A stretch of DNA of 64,000 nt from Erythroxylum novogranatense (Eukaryota; Streptophyta; Magnoliopsida; Malpighiales; Erythroxylaceae), in assembly GCA_029891385.1 (NCBI GenBank), contig CM057234.1, forward strand, positions 22,182,350 through 22,246,349. The letters are read 5' to 3'. Shown piece by piece: positions 13,418 to 24,791 of this stretch. The position numbers and the translations under genes are program-made. The notes below the pieces were generated by a model. It made no database searches and had not been told where the DNA came from. It saw only the letters and a program-made list of their open reading frames with translations. Position 1 is the stretch's first letter; each line of letters opens with the position of its first letter.

Positions 13418-14238
13418 CTAATTAGCTTCCAACCTTCACTTCTTTTCAACTCTTTGCTTAACTTTCTCACCACTTCCTCTAACACTTATGCAAGTGTAAG
13501 TTCTCCATGGCAAGACAACAACTTGGTTGCATGGAGAAGCTCTTAAGGTTTTAGGATTCTCTTAAAGAAGAAAGAAGAGAAAACAATGGAGAGGCCAAAG
13601 CAAGGAGCAAGTTTCGTGGATGATGAAAACATAAACAACCAAGTCCTCTTTTCATGCTTTTCTTAAGGCATAAGCAGTGAGGGAAGTGAGCAAACCAAGA
13701 AAGCCATTAATTAGGCATTAAAAGAAGGGGAAAGGTGGCAAAAGGCCATTAGGCCAAATGTAAAAGTCAAAGAAAGGGTCTTTGACATAAATTAATCCAA
13801 ATAACCATAAATCTCCACCCAAAATTCGGTTCCTACTAATTTTAAGGGTCCCTTTATGGGTCCCACCAAGATATTTACTAGTTTAGTCCCAAATAACAGT
13901 GAAAAATCAACCGGTTCACCACTTGACGATTTTTTTTTGGTCCAGGAATTTTCTCCGGAAAAATCCAGAAAAATTCCTATAATTCTCATAAAATAGAAAA
14001 CACATAAAAACTCAGTCCAATAAAATTTTCAAGTACAATTACCACATTAATCACAGTAAAATCTCGTTTAGGCCCAATTACCGGGAATTATCATGAATGC
14101 ATGTACAGAAATTTCATGTGCACCATTGGTATTGTGTATCAATCCTATTATGCATGAACAGTACTAATTAATCCCTCTCAACCTCATCCTATGACCAATT
14201 TCCTATTTTACCCTTCCAGTAAGGGGTGGGATGTTACA

Positions 14239-14243
14239 TCTCT
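14239..14243. repeat. Target-site duplication of element A, right copy
   Basis: TCTCT matches 2560-2564. Confidence 0.95.
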
Positions 14244-14956
14244 ACCTTCCACTCACACCCCTCCACAATCACCATCATAGAAAGGAGGGGAGCACTTCAA
14301 GTAGAGGAAGAGTAGCAAGGATAAGCAAAACAAATCAAAAAAAGAAAGAGGGAGAAGGAGGCAACGACCATGGAGGAGGAAGCTTCAAGAAATGTCTCAT
14401 TTTCTTTTCAAGTGTGCAAGTGTCGTGGAAGAGTAGCATAAGCAATTAATGCATTAAGACACTTGTCATGTTTAAAGAGGAAAAGACAAAACTAATTCAT
14501 GTTCTTTAATAAAAGCTACCTAATAATAAAATATTTAACCCATTCAATTCCAATGGCTCCAATTACTGTCCCAAAATAATGTATCCAATATTGTAGTGCC
14601 ACTGGATAGAAATTTTTGATACCGAAAATCAACCGGTTCGCCACTTGGTGGTTTTTTCGGTCCAGAAATTTTTCCGGAAAATTCCAAAAATTTTTCTAAA
14701 ATTTCCTTAAAATATAAAACACATAATGGATCACTCAAAATAATTTTTCAAGTACATTTTCCACGTTAATCACAACCAAATTCCGTTTAGGCCCAAATAC
14801 CGGGAATGTCATGTATGCATATACAGTTATTTTTCATGTACAAAATTCTATTGTTCACAGATACCGGTATACATGAACAATCCTAAGTAGTCCCAATCAC
14901 TCTCATCCTTTGCTAAATTACAATTTTACCCTTTCCGTCGGGGGTGTGATGTTACA
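14239..14956 (-). repeat. Element B 3' LTR, second part
   Basis: It continues the LTR interrupted by A. Bases 14544-14956 match 21689-22099 of the 5' LTR. Bases 14244-14543 are purine-rich leader-like sequence absent from the 5' LTR. It ends GATGTTACA next to the PPT. Confidence 0.85.
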
Positions 14957-14970
14957 ACTCCCCCTCCTAA
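14957..14970 (-). other. Polypurine tract of element B
   Basis: The minus strand reads TTAGGAGGGGGAGT directly before the 3' LTR. Confidence 0.75.
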
Positions 14971-17900
14971 TAAAAATTTCGTCCACGAAATTATCAGTCG
15001 ATGGTTCCGTATGGTAAAAACTGATCATTGGTGATATGTCCCTACATGTCCCATTTTTCGAAAGATGCGAAGAAAACATCGATTACTTATGGCTATTTCA
15101 CTATCATTTCAGAGTAGACACCAACTTTATGTCGTATGCTATGGCTCAGATCATTCTTTCCGAACCTATTCACTTATCATGTGTTATAAATCCAACACCT
15201 CTTTCACCAGTAATATACAGACTAATTCATATTGCGCTGAGTACACCTTACCAAGGTGATACTTACAATAAAACCCTTCGTCTCGTCTTTGCCACTTCAC
15301 TTTCCTTTGGTACCAACACATTGACACTTATCTCCATTTCGCTATAACCGGTGTTAATTCACCTAACGCATTTATCCGTCATATTTCATTGACTCTTAGT
15401 TCAGATTTATCTCTCCTTTGACAATTCACTGTGCTTTAGTGCTCACGCACTCTATTCTTATATGCATTTTATGCTATTTCATTTGTCCGATCCTGATCCA
15501 CCTCCTCTAATCCATTTATCTTTCCTAATTCACTTTCTTTTGTTTCACTCATCACAAGTATCTCGGCTCAATTTAGTCTTTGGCTTTTGTTAGGTATGTT
15601 TCCGTGTACTACAAACGTGTACAATCACTTCTTGTGATCACCATTAGCCCTATAGTCATTCGGTCAAACTATATACCAAGGTCATAATCCTCTAAAGTCT
15701 AAAACACTTAAGCACTTTTCCCGTGGAACATTCAAACCTATAATCACTTCGTTCTATACCCATAGTAACTCAATTTCACTCTCCGCGTATTCCTACTAGA
15801 ATGTCTAACTTCGATTGTTCAATTTCTATGCTCACCAATTCCTTTGCTCAATCACTTTTGTCGGGTACATATGCTTCTTCCTTGAATCACCCAATATCGT
15901 TCTTCCGATTGCACTCGAAAATTCAGACTCATTATGGGACTCACCACTGTAACTCCTGAACTCTTAAAATTTCTTGCTACAAATTTACCTCTGTCCAGCA
16001 AAACTAAATCTAAAGCTTCAATGCTCTAGTAACACTTCATGTTACCCCATATTCTACTTGACATTTTTCCTTCTTCATTGTCCTAGGTTCGGAAACCCCA
16101 ATATTTGCAATTGGTTTGTTCATTTCAAAATTGTTTGTTCACTATGTGAGACTACACTCGACCTTTACCAGTATAATGTTCATTTGTGTATGCCGTTCAA
16201 ACTCTAAACTTTTCTCAAGTTACATGATGTATAACTTATAGGAATCTAAGGTCTCCAAGGCTTTAAACAATTTTGATCATAGAACCAATACCATTTATCA
16301 AAAACCATTCCTCAATTATTCCTCTAACTCTTTTACTTTGCAACACTTTCAAACACATTACATCTATAATTATAGTCATCAGTTGATACCATTTTTTTAC
16401 CTCACATCAATCTCTATTGGAGTATTGTCGACTTCAACAGACATTACTCACATTTTTGTTGTTCATTGGGTCCATGATTACTTTATTTTCAATCCCTTAA
16501 TGAACGTAACATTCCTTCACATCAGTCTCAGTGTCCCACTAGGACTTCTTGTCTCTACTTCTTTTCTCTTCATTCCACTTCTGTTAATGCACATCGACTT
16601 ATGCCACTGCCTATTCATTTTCTGTATTTCCTTACATTCCACTCCATTTGAATATTTCGCTTCACGGTTTGGGATTATTTTAATCTTAGATCCAATTTAC
16701 GATCTCCCAACATTTATTTGTAGTATCTTCGGGAAATCAATGTCAATGATACTTATTTTCTCACTACGAACAATTTTTTATATGCTATGACTTGATTAGA
16801 AACATCCTTTGCACTCGGGTTCTGTAAGGCACTAAACAGTTGCTTTCACAATACTTAAAACCTCAGGAGTATTCCACTGTGTATGCCTGAGTCTCCTCTT
16901 GAGATATGACTCAATTTCACTTTTGATTTAGTACATACTAAATTTCAATTTGTTCCTGTCATGACAGCTCTGACCGTGAATTCATCTTAACTCGCTTTGA
17001 GAAATGCTTCTTTGAAAGAAGATTTCTTACTACAATCAGTGATATTGTTCACGCAATTCGCATCAACCAACTATTTTCTATCAACTGTCAGTTCATCTTA
17101 TCCAGAAACTCATTAGTAGCTTATACTACTTAGGATTCCCTAAAACTCCTTTCCGTTTGTGTCAATCCGCGAATAGAGAAACTATGCTGTTTGGAGACGG
17201 ATCCTTCTTCTTTCCTCAAATTCTGTACATATGATGCATCATTTAAAATTGTACTTTCTTCCCAAATGAACAGTCTAAATTCCTTGACCTATAGGAACTA
17301 TGATTAACACTTATTCGCTAAATCACCGATCGTTTCCTCTATTATTTCCATGCATATTTTTCACATAAGCCCCATTGTTTCACTCATCATAGTGAGTTCA
17401 CTATTCAATAAATACTCCCACAGGTAAATAAACCTAAATGCGACAACTCTTGTCATATAGCACTATCATTGTTTCATTATCATTTTCATTGTTTCACTAT
17501 CACTATCATTGTTTCATTTTCCACTTGTCATTGTACTTCATTTCACATAGTTTCCTTCTCATATCATTTACGTGCCAGCTTGACCTTTATCCACTTGCTT
17601 ATACACCTTAATCGCATTTTTGCTACTTATCTCTTTATTTTCCTCATTCAATCCAGGATAGGGTATGCACATTTCTATCACATTCGGGGACACATCACCC
17701 AAACACAACAACATATTACAGTCATTGCATCTTTATTTGTTTACCCATCCATTTACCATTTCTGTGTCCATATACACATATTCAACCAATCTAGAATTTT
17801 TCGATGCACATTCAGTACAAATTTCCAGTCTTCCTTTTACCCTACTATCCTCTTATATTGATTCGATCAACTCTTAGCACAACATTCGCATAACCATTTT

Positions 17901-18620
17901 GGTCCCAAACTCATGCGCTCATGATCACAACCGTTTCATGACAGTTCATCTGTACACTTTTGTCTCACCATTTCTACTTCTTCGCTCTTAACGTTCTTTT
18001 GTTTAATCTCATTGCAATCTCGCTATCATCATCTATGATATCCACTAACACAAATGTAGTGAATCCATATCTGCCTAATCGGACCATATACTTTTTTGTT
18101 TATTTCCAATTATCCCCATTTCGTTGAATAAACAAATCACAACTCTAATTACCTAATCATCTCGAACTTTTACTCTCACAAAAGCATACTTTAGCCACTA
18201 TGTTTCTCATATCCACAGTGAACCTTTCCAAGTTATAGCACTTTTCGTTTTCTTTTGCCGTAATATTATCACTTTAAATCCCCTGATTCATTTTGATATC
18301 ATTTCTTTCCTCAATCAGCCCATGCCAACGTAGTCATACTTATATCACAATCGAAGGTTTATAACCACAGTACACTATAGCTATCCTTATCCATTTTTCC
18401 TTTTTCCCCATTCCTAATTGCTCATACACTTTCATGGGCTCACATTCTGATACATTCTCACTTTTCTCACACTTAATCACTTAACACATGTTCACACGTA
18501 GGATTTCTACTCGTGCGACTCAGACTGGGGATCAGTTGCTATGGTCTGCAACGACACGACTCAAATGCATGTAACTTAACCTATGTTTCAGACTGTGCCC
18601 AGATACATTCGTATTGCTGG

Positions 18621-18632
18621 GCTCTGATACCA
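18621..18632 (-). other. Primer binding site of element B
   Basis: The minus strand reads TGGTATCAGAGC, an exact match to the initiator-Met tRNA PBS, 6 bases inside the 5' LTR. Confidence 0.9.
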
Positions 18633-19240
18633 CCTAAATGTAACACCCCACTCCTGCGCGACCCTAACCCGACATCGTTGGTGATATCCGAGTCTGTGCC
18701 CCGCGAGGGTGGCGTGCTACATCAGTCAGTCGAAACTCAGTATCAATATGTTTTTTTTAGTACCCTCATGTGCACAGTATACAATTTTGAGCCCAAATGT
18801 AAAAGGAAGCATTTTCAGTTATTACAAACAGTCAACAACAATTTACAATAGCCATGTAATGACATAACCAACATTGGGCCCACGATAAATACAGAGCATT
18901 TTGAAATATAATTCTATCGGACAATAATGCAGACGCGAACTGATCCCGACCTCTATCTATCCCTTGCGTACGGTAGACATACTCCCGTGTCAAACGGGGT
19001 ACTCTTCAAGACCTGAAAAATAGATGCAAATTTTGGGTGAGTTTTGCGAACTCAATGAGGAACCATCATCGATGGTTCGCCCAATTTATGCAGCACACAA
19101 TCAAATTACAGTCATAGCATAGTCAGAAATACCATCTCAATCAATAGATATAAGCATATCACAATTTTATAAGGCAACTGACAGTATTCAGTCAAATATG
19201 TATGCAATGCACGTGTGACACTTTTCCAGTTTATTTCATA

Positions 19241-19355
19241 GTTGTGACCGAGCGCATAAACAGTGAACAGTATTCGTAGATGCGTCTAGGCAGTGTCTAT
19301 CTCGCTTCGAGCTCAAGGCTCATTTTCAGTGTCAGTGAGCTGCTCCGATCACAAT
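19241..19355 (-). other. Eroded hairpin array (module 1), element B
   Basis: GTTGTGACCG (19241-19250) is intact but the partner at 19346-19355 carries changes (CGATCACAAT). Fewer inner stems remain than in A. Confidence 0.45.
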
Positions 19356-19500
19356 TGTTATTATCAGTTTATGCATTGATGTATGCAATGCATATGCCCA
19401 AGTTAACAGTCAGTATCACATATAATACCATGATTCCATCAATCGCAATTGAGCACATCATGACACTTCAAGCAATTAATTATAGCAAACAATTTATCAC

Positions 19501-19587
19501 AGTATATCACAATTGATCACAGTATATCACAATTGATCACAGTATATCACAGTTGATTACGGTATATCACAGTTGATCACGGTATAC
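19501..19587. repeat. 20-bp tandem repeat in B 5' LTR
   Basis: Four units of the type AGTATATCACAATTGATCAC start at 19501, 19521, 19541 and 19561, with a partial fifth. Later units differ by A-to-G and C-to-T changes. Confidence 0.9.
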
Positions 19588-22392
19588 ATCCAAGACACTT
19601 CTATGTCAATTCTTCCAATTCATCGGACCATCTATCCGGAATCCAGTCAAAAACAATACTCAATCCTAATCCCTCCATTATTCCCCACATTCGACATATC
19701 ATAATTGAACGAGAGCCATCTAGGTCACTCATCTGTACTTCCCAGCTAATACCTGAAAGTCTCAGTGACGTCGGTGGATCAACGCTCCAAGAGTTCCTCT
19801 ATAGCAGTGAAAGGATACAAACATTACCAATTGGTCATTTAGAAACATGTCAGAATGCACATGTAACAATTAGAAGGTGCATAATGCATGTTCATGATAT
19901 TCCCGGCTCTATTCTAATATTTTCCATCATAAAAATCCGTATCTTTTTCCTAGTTTCAAACCGAAATTCAAACACCTATAACTCTTTGCAAACAATTCAG
20001 AAAATTACAACCCATATCTCGTTGGACAGATCATGAAAACCTCTACAAGTTTCATGTAGAACACAAAAATTAATTTCACCCTTAAGGGTGTCAAAAATCC
20101 AATCAATTTTCTGTCCAGTCAATGCCTCTCAAAACAGTGCAGTATTTTCTAAAATCCATAACTTCCCATTTGTTCAGTCAAAAATTATCAAATAAATACC
20201 AATAAAAGGATCAAGACAATACCTACAACTTTCATGAACAATATGAAATCAAATTCAATTTCGAAATAGGTCAAACAAATCAATGTAGAATCTGCCCACG
20301 GAATTTACCCAATCTGGACAGTAATGTTTAAAACAGTATATCTCCTTGCACAAATATTAAAAAATTGCATAATTTATACCCTTGAAAAGATCAAACACAA
20401 TAATACACTTCTCATGAAGGGCTTAAAAGCCAATTCCATCTCTAACAAGCTCAAAACTGTCATGCAAGTTACTTCCCTGATCAGCAGTTAATAACCTAAT
20501 GCAGGTTCAGGTTTTGAAAACTCACAAGTCCCAATTCTGTTATCCAAAATTAACATACTATATCTCATTTTCAAGATAATTTCTTCCTCTACAACTTTAC
20601 AGAAGATCATTTGTGCCAATTCAAATCACAAAAATCTCTAAATTTTTCTTTAATCACAATGCTCACAAAACCTACCCTGATGGCTAGGTTTCAACAAAAT
20701 GCACATAACCAGTCAACATTTAACAGGTCATATCTCCTAATATACATATTGAAAAATTGCAAAATAAGTGGAAATGGAAAGATAACATGATAGGCTTAAA
20801 TTTTCATGAAGACCATTTTCACCAATTCCATCTAAATTAATCTAGAAAAATCATCAAAACAATTAGGTCATCAATCCAGGTACTGTTCACACAGTCCACA
20901 ACAGTAACTTTCCAAGCCAAAATTCAACCTCTTAAGGCTACAATTAGACAACACCTATTTCACAAGAAATCTTAGCCAATCAACTAAAGTTTCATTTGGT
21001 CTAAACCTAACCTCATTTGAATAACCACACAATTAGTTATGATCAAAACAGTGCAATAGGTACAAAAATCAATTTTCCAGCTTTGTTACTAAACTTAGAT
21101 CCTATCACTTCCAATGCCAATAACACATCAAGAAGCATCCAAACGGACAAGAAATCAGCCACTAGATCATGACTACTTTCACTTAGGCCAAGAGACAAAA
21201 TTTAGCAGCACTTAACTCATAATTTCCATGCAAGAATAATCATCAAAATCAATCCAAAATCAAGCTAAACCAAATTAAAACACATCATTCATGCTAACTT
21301 CATCAAGTCATACACAAACATAACCTTATAACCAACAAATCAAACTATAGGTTTCATGAATTCAAGACATCATAAAACATATTTAATGAAAAATAGTTCC
21401 CAATTAATGCATCAAACTACTAAGAAAAGAACATAATTAATCTCTACCTAAGTCAAACTTTCACTTGAAGGTTGCTGCCTTGTTTCACAGTATCAACAGA
21501 TTGCCTTTACCACATCCACGCTTTACAAGGTTATAACTCCTTACACATAGGTCCAATGTTTTTCAAACTTTTCAGACCTCTAATTAACACATAACTTTAC
21601 ATTTCTTCTTTTATAACCATGATCTAATTCGGTCATTAAGGGCATTCAAATCTTCCATTTACAATCAGCTTTAACATGCAGTCACAGAAATTCCAATGGC
21701 TCCAATTACAGTCCCAAAATAATGTACCCAATATTGTAGTGCCATTGGACAGAAATTTTCGATACCAAAAATCAACCGGTTTGTCACTTGACGGTTTTTC
21801 CAGTTCGAAAATTTTCCCGAAAAATTCCAGAAAATTTCATAAAATTCCCTTAAAATATAAAACACATAATGGATCACTCAAAATAATTTTTCAAGTACAT
21901 TTTCCACATTAATCACAACCAAATTCCGTTTAGGCCCAAATACCGGGAATGTCATGTATGCATGTACAGTTATTTTTCATGTGCAAAATTCTACTGTTCA
22001 TAGATACCGGTATACATGAACAATCCTAAGTAGTCTCAATCACTCTCATCCTTTGCTAAATTACAATTTTACCCTTCCCGTCGGGGGTGGGATGTTACAT
22101 ATATGTAAGGAAAAAATGGTCATTTTGCATTCATTAAATGCAAGAAGAGTGTGCTTTCGTTTAAGAAGAGGAGAAGCACGAATTTGTTTAAGTTAGAAAG
22201 ACAAGAAAGAAGAAAGAAGAGAGAAGAGGGAGAGCTTTCGGTGGAAAGAAAGGAGAAGAAGAAAAATATGCTAGGTTTCGATTTTTGTGGGCCTTCAAGA
22301 AAGATTTTTAAGTTGATCCAAGAAGGAAAAAGATGGAAGAAGAAGAGAGCTCTATTATGAGCTAAGAAATTTCGAATTTGGAGAAGATTAAG

Positions 22393-23560
22393 GTAAGAGA
22401 AATTTTTACTTTGTTAAATTGTGAAAAGATTTTGGTTTAGATAGCTTGAGGATTGAATGGGTTTGTGATTTCTAAAGTTAATTTTGGTGATTACATGGTG
22501 TGAATTATTCTATTTTGGATGTTGATAAATTAGGGATTTTTGTCATGAATTAGGGAATTTAAGAGAAGCAATGGAGAAATTGAGGCTTTGAACAAGTTCC
22601 AAGCATGGATATGAGGTGGGCACCATGTTTATAATTTGAATTATAAGCTAATTGTAGGTTTTCGAAAAATCAAGAAAGTAAAAATGTTTTTTTAAATTAT
22701 GGTTGCGAATGATTAAATTCATTGCTTTTGAAATGATTTAAGAAATTGTAATAATTGATGATTTCATTGTTTTTGAATGAGGGTGAAATTTCCATATGAA
22801 TTTTGTATGATGAATGTGCAATGTAAATGGGAACTTGTTTGAATTATGATTTTGATAAATTGGTATGATTTTCGCATTCCTTGTGTTTGAATGGTTGAGA
22901 TTTTGATATGTGAATTTGTGTGACAGTGTGACTTTATGAATGACTTTATGTTTGAATATGACATGACATGAAAATTTAGATTTAGACATATGCCTTCTGG
23001 CAATCCATTTTCAAGTGTGAACTATCTGTTATGTGGGTTTGGTTAGGTCTCATAAGAGGGTCAAGTGCACTTGTCTAGGCTTCGCCCGCCTGCCCGCTAG
23101 TGGCATTGGAGCTCCGTTAAGGACTCCCATAAGTTCACGGCTACACTGGACCGCTATGAGGGAAGGTGTAGTACGTTCTATTCACGGCTGCACAAGACCG
23201 CTCTGCGGAAATGTGCAGTACGTTCTATTTCTGGACCCCAAACCAAAATTGGTGATGTGTTATATGTTTATGTGTGTTATAATGTGGTGCATTCATGTTT
23301 TGAAATTATTCATGAATTGTGAAAATTTTGAGAATTTTGAGAAATGAGCAATTGAGGTTTTCAACCATGAAATTTTTCAAATTGATTATGAATGATTTTG
23401 AAAAGATGAAAAGTTTAAGAAATAAGCATTTTGCCAAATTTTCTACTGTGAAATTTCTATAAAATGGCAAAGTTTTGAAAAATGATTTTCGCTTATTTTT
23501 CTGTTATAAACATGTTATCCACGAGCTATAAAGCTCACCCCCTTTCATCCCCATCTCCAG
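22393..23560 (+). other. Predicted LTR-internal intron, element E
   Basis: The donor is TTAAG|GTAAGA at 22393 and the acceptor CATCTCCAG|GT ends at 23560, 1168 nt apart, with the 47-bp hairpin repeat inside. The acceptor flank is homologous to that of D. Prediction only. Confidence 0.4.
23134..23227 (+). repeat. 47-bp tandem duplication, each unit a hairpin
   Basis: Two 47-bp units (23134-23180 and 23181-23227) share the ends TTCACGGCT and GTACGTTCTA. Unit 1 pairs CTACAC (23141) with GTGTAG (23166). Unit 2 pairs CTGCACA (23188) with TGTGCAG (23212) and has an inner CCGC/GCGG stem. The units differ at paired positions in a way that keeps pairing. The D LTR has one such hairpin (CTACACAT/ATGTGTAG, 25631-25661). 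Confidence 0.75.
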
Positions 23561-24427
23561 GTATCGAGCAAGGGATCGGATGAAAGAAAGTCAAGGCATT
23601 TGTTCGATTTTGCTTATCTTGTGTTTTGTGTATTTTGGATTTTGGTTATTGGTTTTGTATATGGCTTGGAATGCCATTAATGTTTTGTAAGCATTTATTT
23701 CATGATATGTATGAATTATGGATTTGTGTATTAAATTGAGATATGAATGTGACTTGGATATGGATGAATGTTTCGGACAGGAGGTCCGATAATACTGATG
23801 TTTGAGAATTATTGAAGTGCTTTGGTTAAAAGATGAATTATTGGGATATGGTTTAACATGGTATGTGTGCGATGTTTAAGGAAAAAGAAAATAAGATATA
23901 TGTTTTGTTTAAAAGATGAGAAATGATGTATTTGAAGGATAAAATATTTGAGGTTTTGGAATTGTTAAATTCCATTTAGAAATTGGTATTGTTTTGAATG
24001 TGGATGAATTTCCAAATGGGAAATTGAGTTGCTTTGAATGAGATTAACTAAAGAATAAAAAAGAAAGAAAAATTTTATACCGGTTTCGGATTGGTTTAGT
24101 ATTAAGGCTTCTAATGCGATGTTTTTTCTAAAATACTTATTTCCGGATGTCGAAGTTAAGTTCTTGTTCTTAAGCGATTTGTTTTCGTTGAATCCGTTCC
24201 TTCGATTCCGCTATTTGATTTTGTTCCGCTTTATGACTTCCGATTTGATTTGTGTTTTGCACGCTATTTGATCCGATTCACTTTTCGCATTTGTTTTGAC
24301 CCACTTTCGATACTTTCGGCTTTGAGATTCCGTTCTGTCGATTTTGTCTGTTCTTTGTTTCATTTTCTGTTTCCGTTTAGGTTTTTATTTTTCGGTTGGA
24401 CTCTGGTCTCAAAATCGGGGCCCAACA

Positions 24428-24791
24428 TAAAGTGTGCTGGAATATGTTAGCTGTAATATTTTTGTTAGATCTACATCTGTGTTTTAACCATGAATTGATC
24501 TGTAGATATCAAAAAGGGATGATTTTTAACTTGGATTAAATTATAGGCATATGGCTACATTTTCATGAAGACATCGAATTCAAATTTTGTCCTTAAGAGT
24601 TTCAAATTTTGACTTAAAGTTAAATACTGGGTGCAGTTGCAGTTTGGGAACAGTAGGTAGTATTATGATGTCTTGAAATGAGATGAATTAAAGTGATAGT
24701 TAGGAATGAAATGAAGGTGAAAAATAAAGTAGAACATGTGCAGAAAATTTATGATGAAAGTGTATAAGAATATGCCCTATTTTAGTGTTTA
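24428..24791 (+). repeat. Element C 5' LTR, piece 1
   Basis: It matches the 3' LTR from about 57310 to 57676. It is bounded by E on the left and D on the right. Confidence 0.8.
24787..24791. repeat. Target-site duplication of element D, left copy
   Basis: GTTTA precedes the TGTTGG end of D and is repeated at 34298-34302. Confidence 0.95.

Larger units (their letters stand above)
2565..14238 (-). mobile_element. Element A: complete LARD-type LTR retrotransposon, minus strand
   Basis: A has two LTRs of 3964 and 3936 bp around a 3774-bp internal region, with a perfect 5-bp target duplication. In sense orientation it runs from 14238 to 2565. A degraded initiator-Met PBS and a purine-rich tract flank the internal region, and the sequence just inside the 3' LTR matches the end of chromovirus pol (a stretch reading TTCGAGGACGAA on the minus strand). 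No gag, protease, RT or integrase is recognisable. It belongs to the same family as B and was inserted into B's 3' LTR, so it is the youngest layer here. Confidence 0.88.
10303..14238 (-). repeat. Element A 5' LTR
   Basis: This is the partner of 2565-6528, with the same module order. Short deletions (for example in the hairpin array near 10950-10990) separate it from its mate. A six-unit array lies at about 11930-12990. Confidence 0.92.
14957..18638 (-). other. Non-coding internal region of element B
   Basis: These 3682 bp align with A's core and hold no gag or pol. The plus strand is rich in TCATT and TTTC runs (for example 17469-17520). Long open frames on the plus strand (16338-16790 and 17469-17861) look like chance products of pyrimidine-rich sequence and are not open in A. 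Confidence 0.7.
1..22099 (-). mobile_element. Element B: LARD-type non-autonomous LTR retrotransposon, minus strand, left end outside window
   Basis: B consists of a 3' LTR (1-2564 plus 14239-14956), an internal region (14957-18638) and a 5' LTR (18639-22099). Its PBS matches initiator-Met tRNA and a polypurine tract lies at the other end, so it was once able to be reverse transcribed. The internal region holds no recognisable gag or pol. Element A sits inside its 3' LTR. Large LTRs with a non-coding core of about 3.7 kb fit the LARD class. B itself interrupts an LTR of element E: the flank right of it begins TATAT, the likely target duplication, whose partner lies left of the window. Confidence 0.8.
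18639..22099 (-). repeat. Element B 5' LTR with about 1-kb internal deletion
   Basis: It starts TGTAACACCCC and ends GATGTTACA. Compared with its mate it lacks the part equivalent to 1855-2564 plus 14244-14543, joined at about 21686. The deletion removes the purine-rich leader and the donor-like site, while the acceptor-like site (19013) remains. This LTR alone may not drive a normal leader. Confidence 0.88.
22100..24427 (+). repeat. Element E LTR, plus orientation, interrupted at its left by B
   Basis: It is a reverse-orientation relative of the D LTRs, sharing the purine-rich leader (22180-22330), the GAGCT-ATAA-AGCTC hairpin (23523-23536) and a TCCAACA-like end (GGGCCCAACA, ending 24427). 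Roughly 200 bp of its start would lie left of B, outside the window, so it cannot be told whether E is a solo LTR or the 3' LTR of a full element. TAAAG after its end is the candidate target duplication. It lies inside C's 5' LTR. No coding sequence is seen. Confidence 0.75.

Noticed and set aside
16338..16790. A 150-codon hydrophobic open frame on the plus strand in B's core
   Set aside because: It is antisense, pyrimidine-rich, and not open in the homologous part of A (about 7970-8400). Hydrophobic residues follow from T-rich codons.
17469..17861. A 130-codon open frame with FHYHF/CFTI-like repeats
   Set aside because: It is a product of a degenerate TTTCA/TCATT simple-sequence stretch.
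19501..19587. CRISPR array or centromere satellite
   Set aside because: The 20-bp units are directly adjacent with no spacers, and the array is only four units, inside an LTR.
22100..24427. A host gene with exon and intron in the region between B and C
   Set aside because: The stretch aligns with the D LTR in reverse orientation (leader, hairpin, end), so it is an LTR; short open frames in it have no homology.
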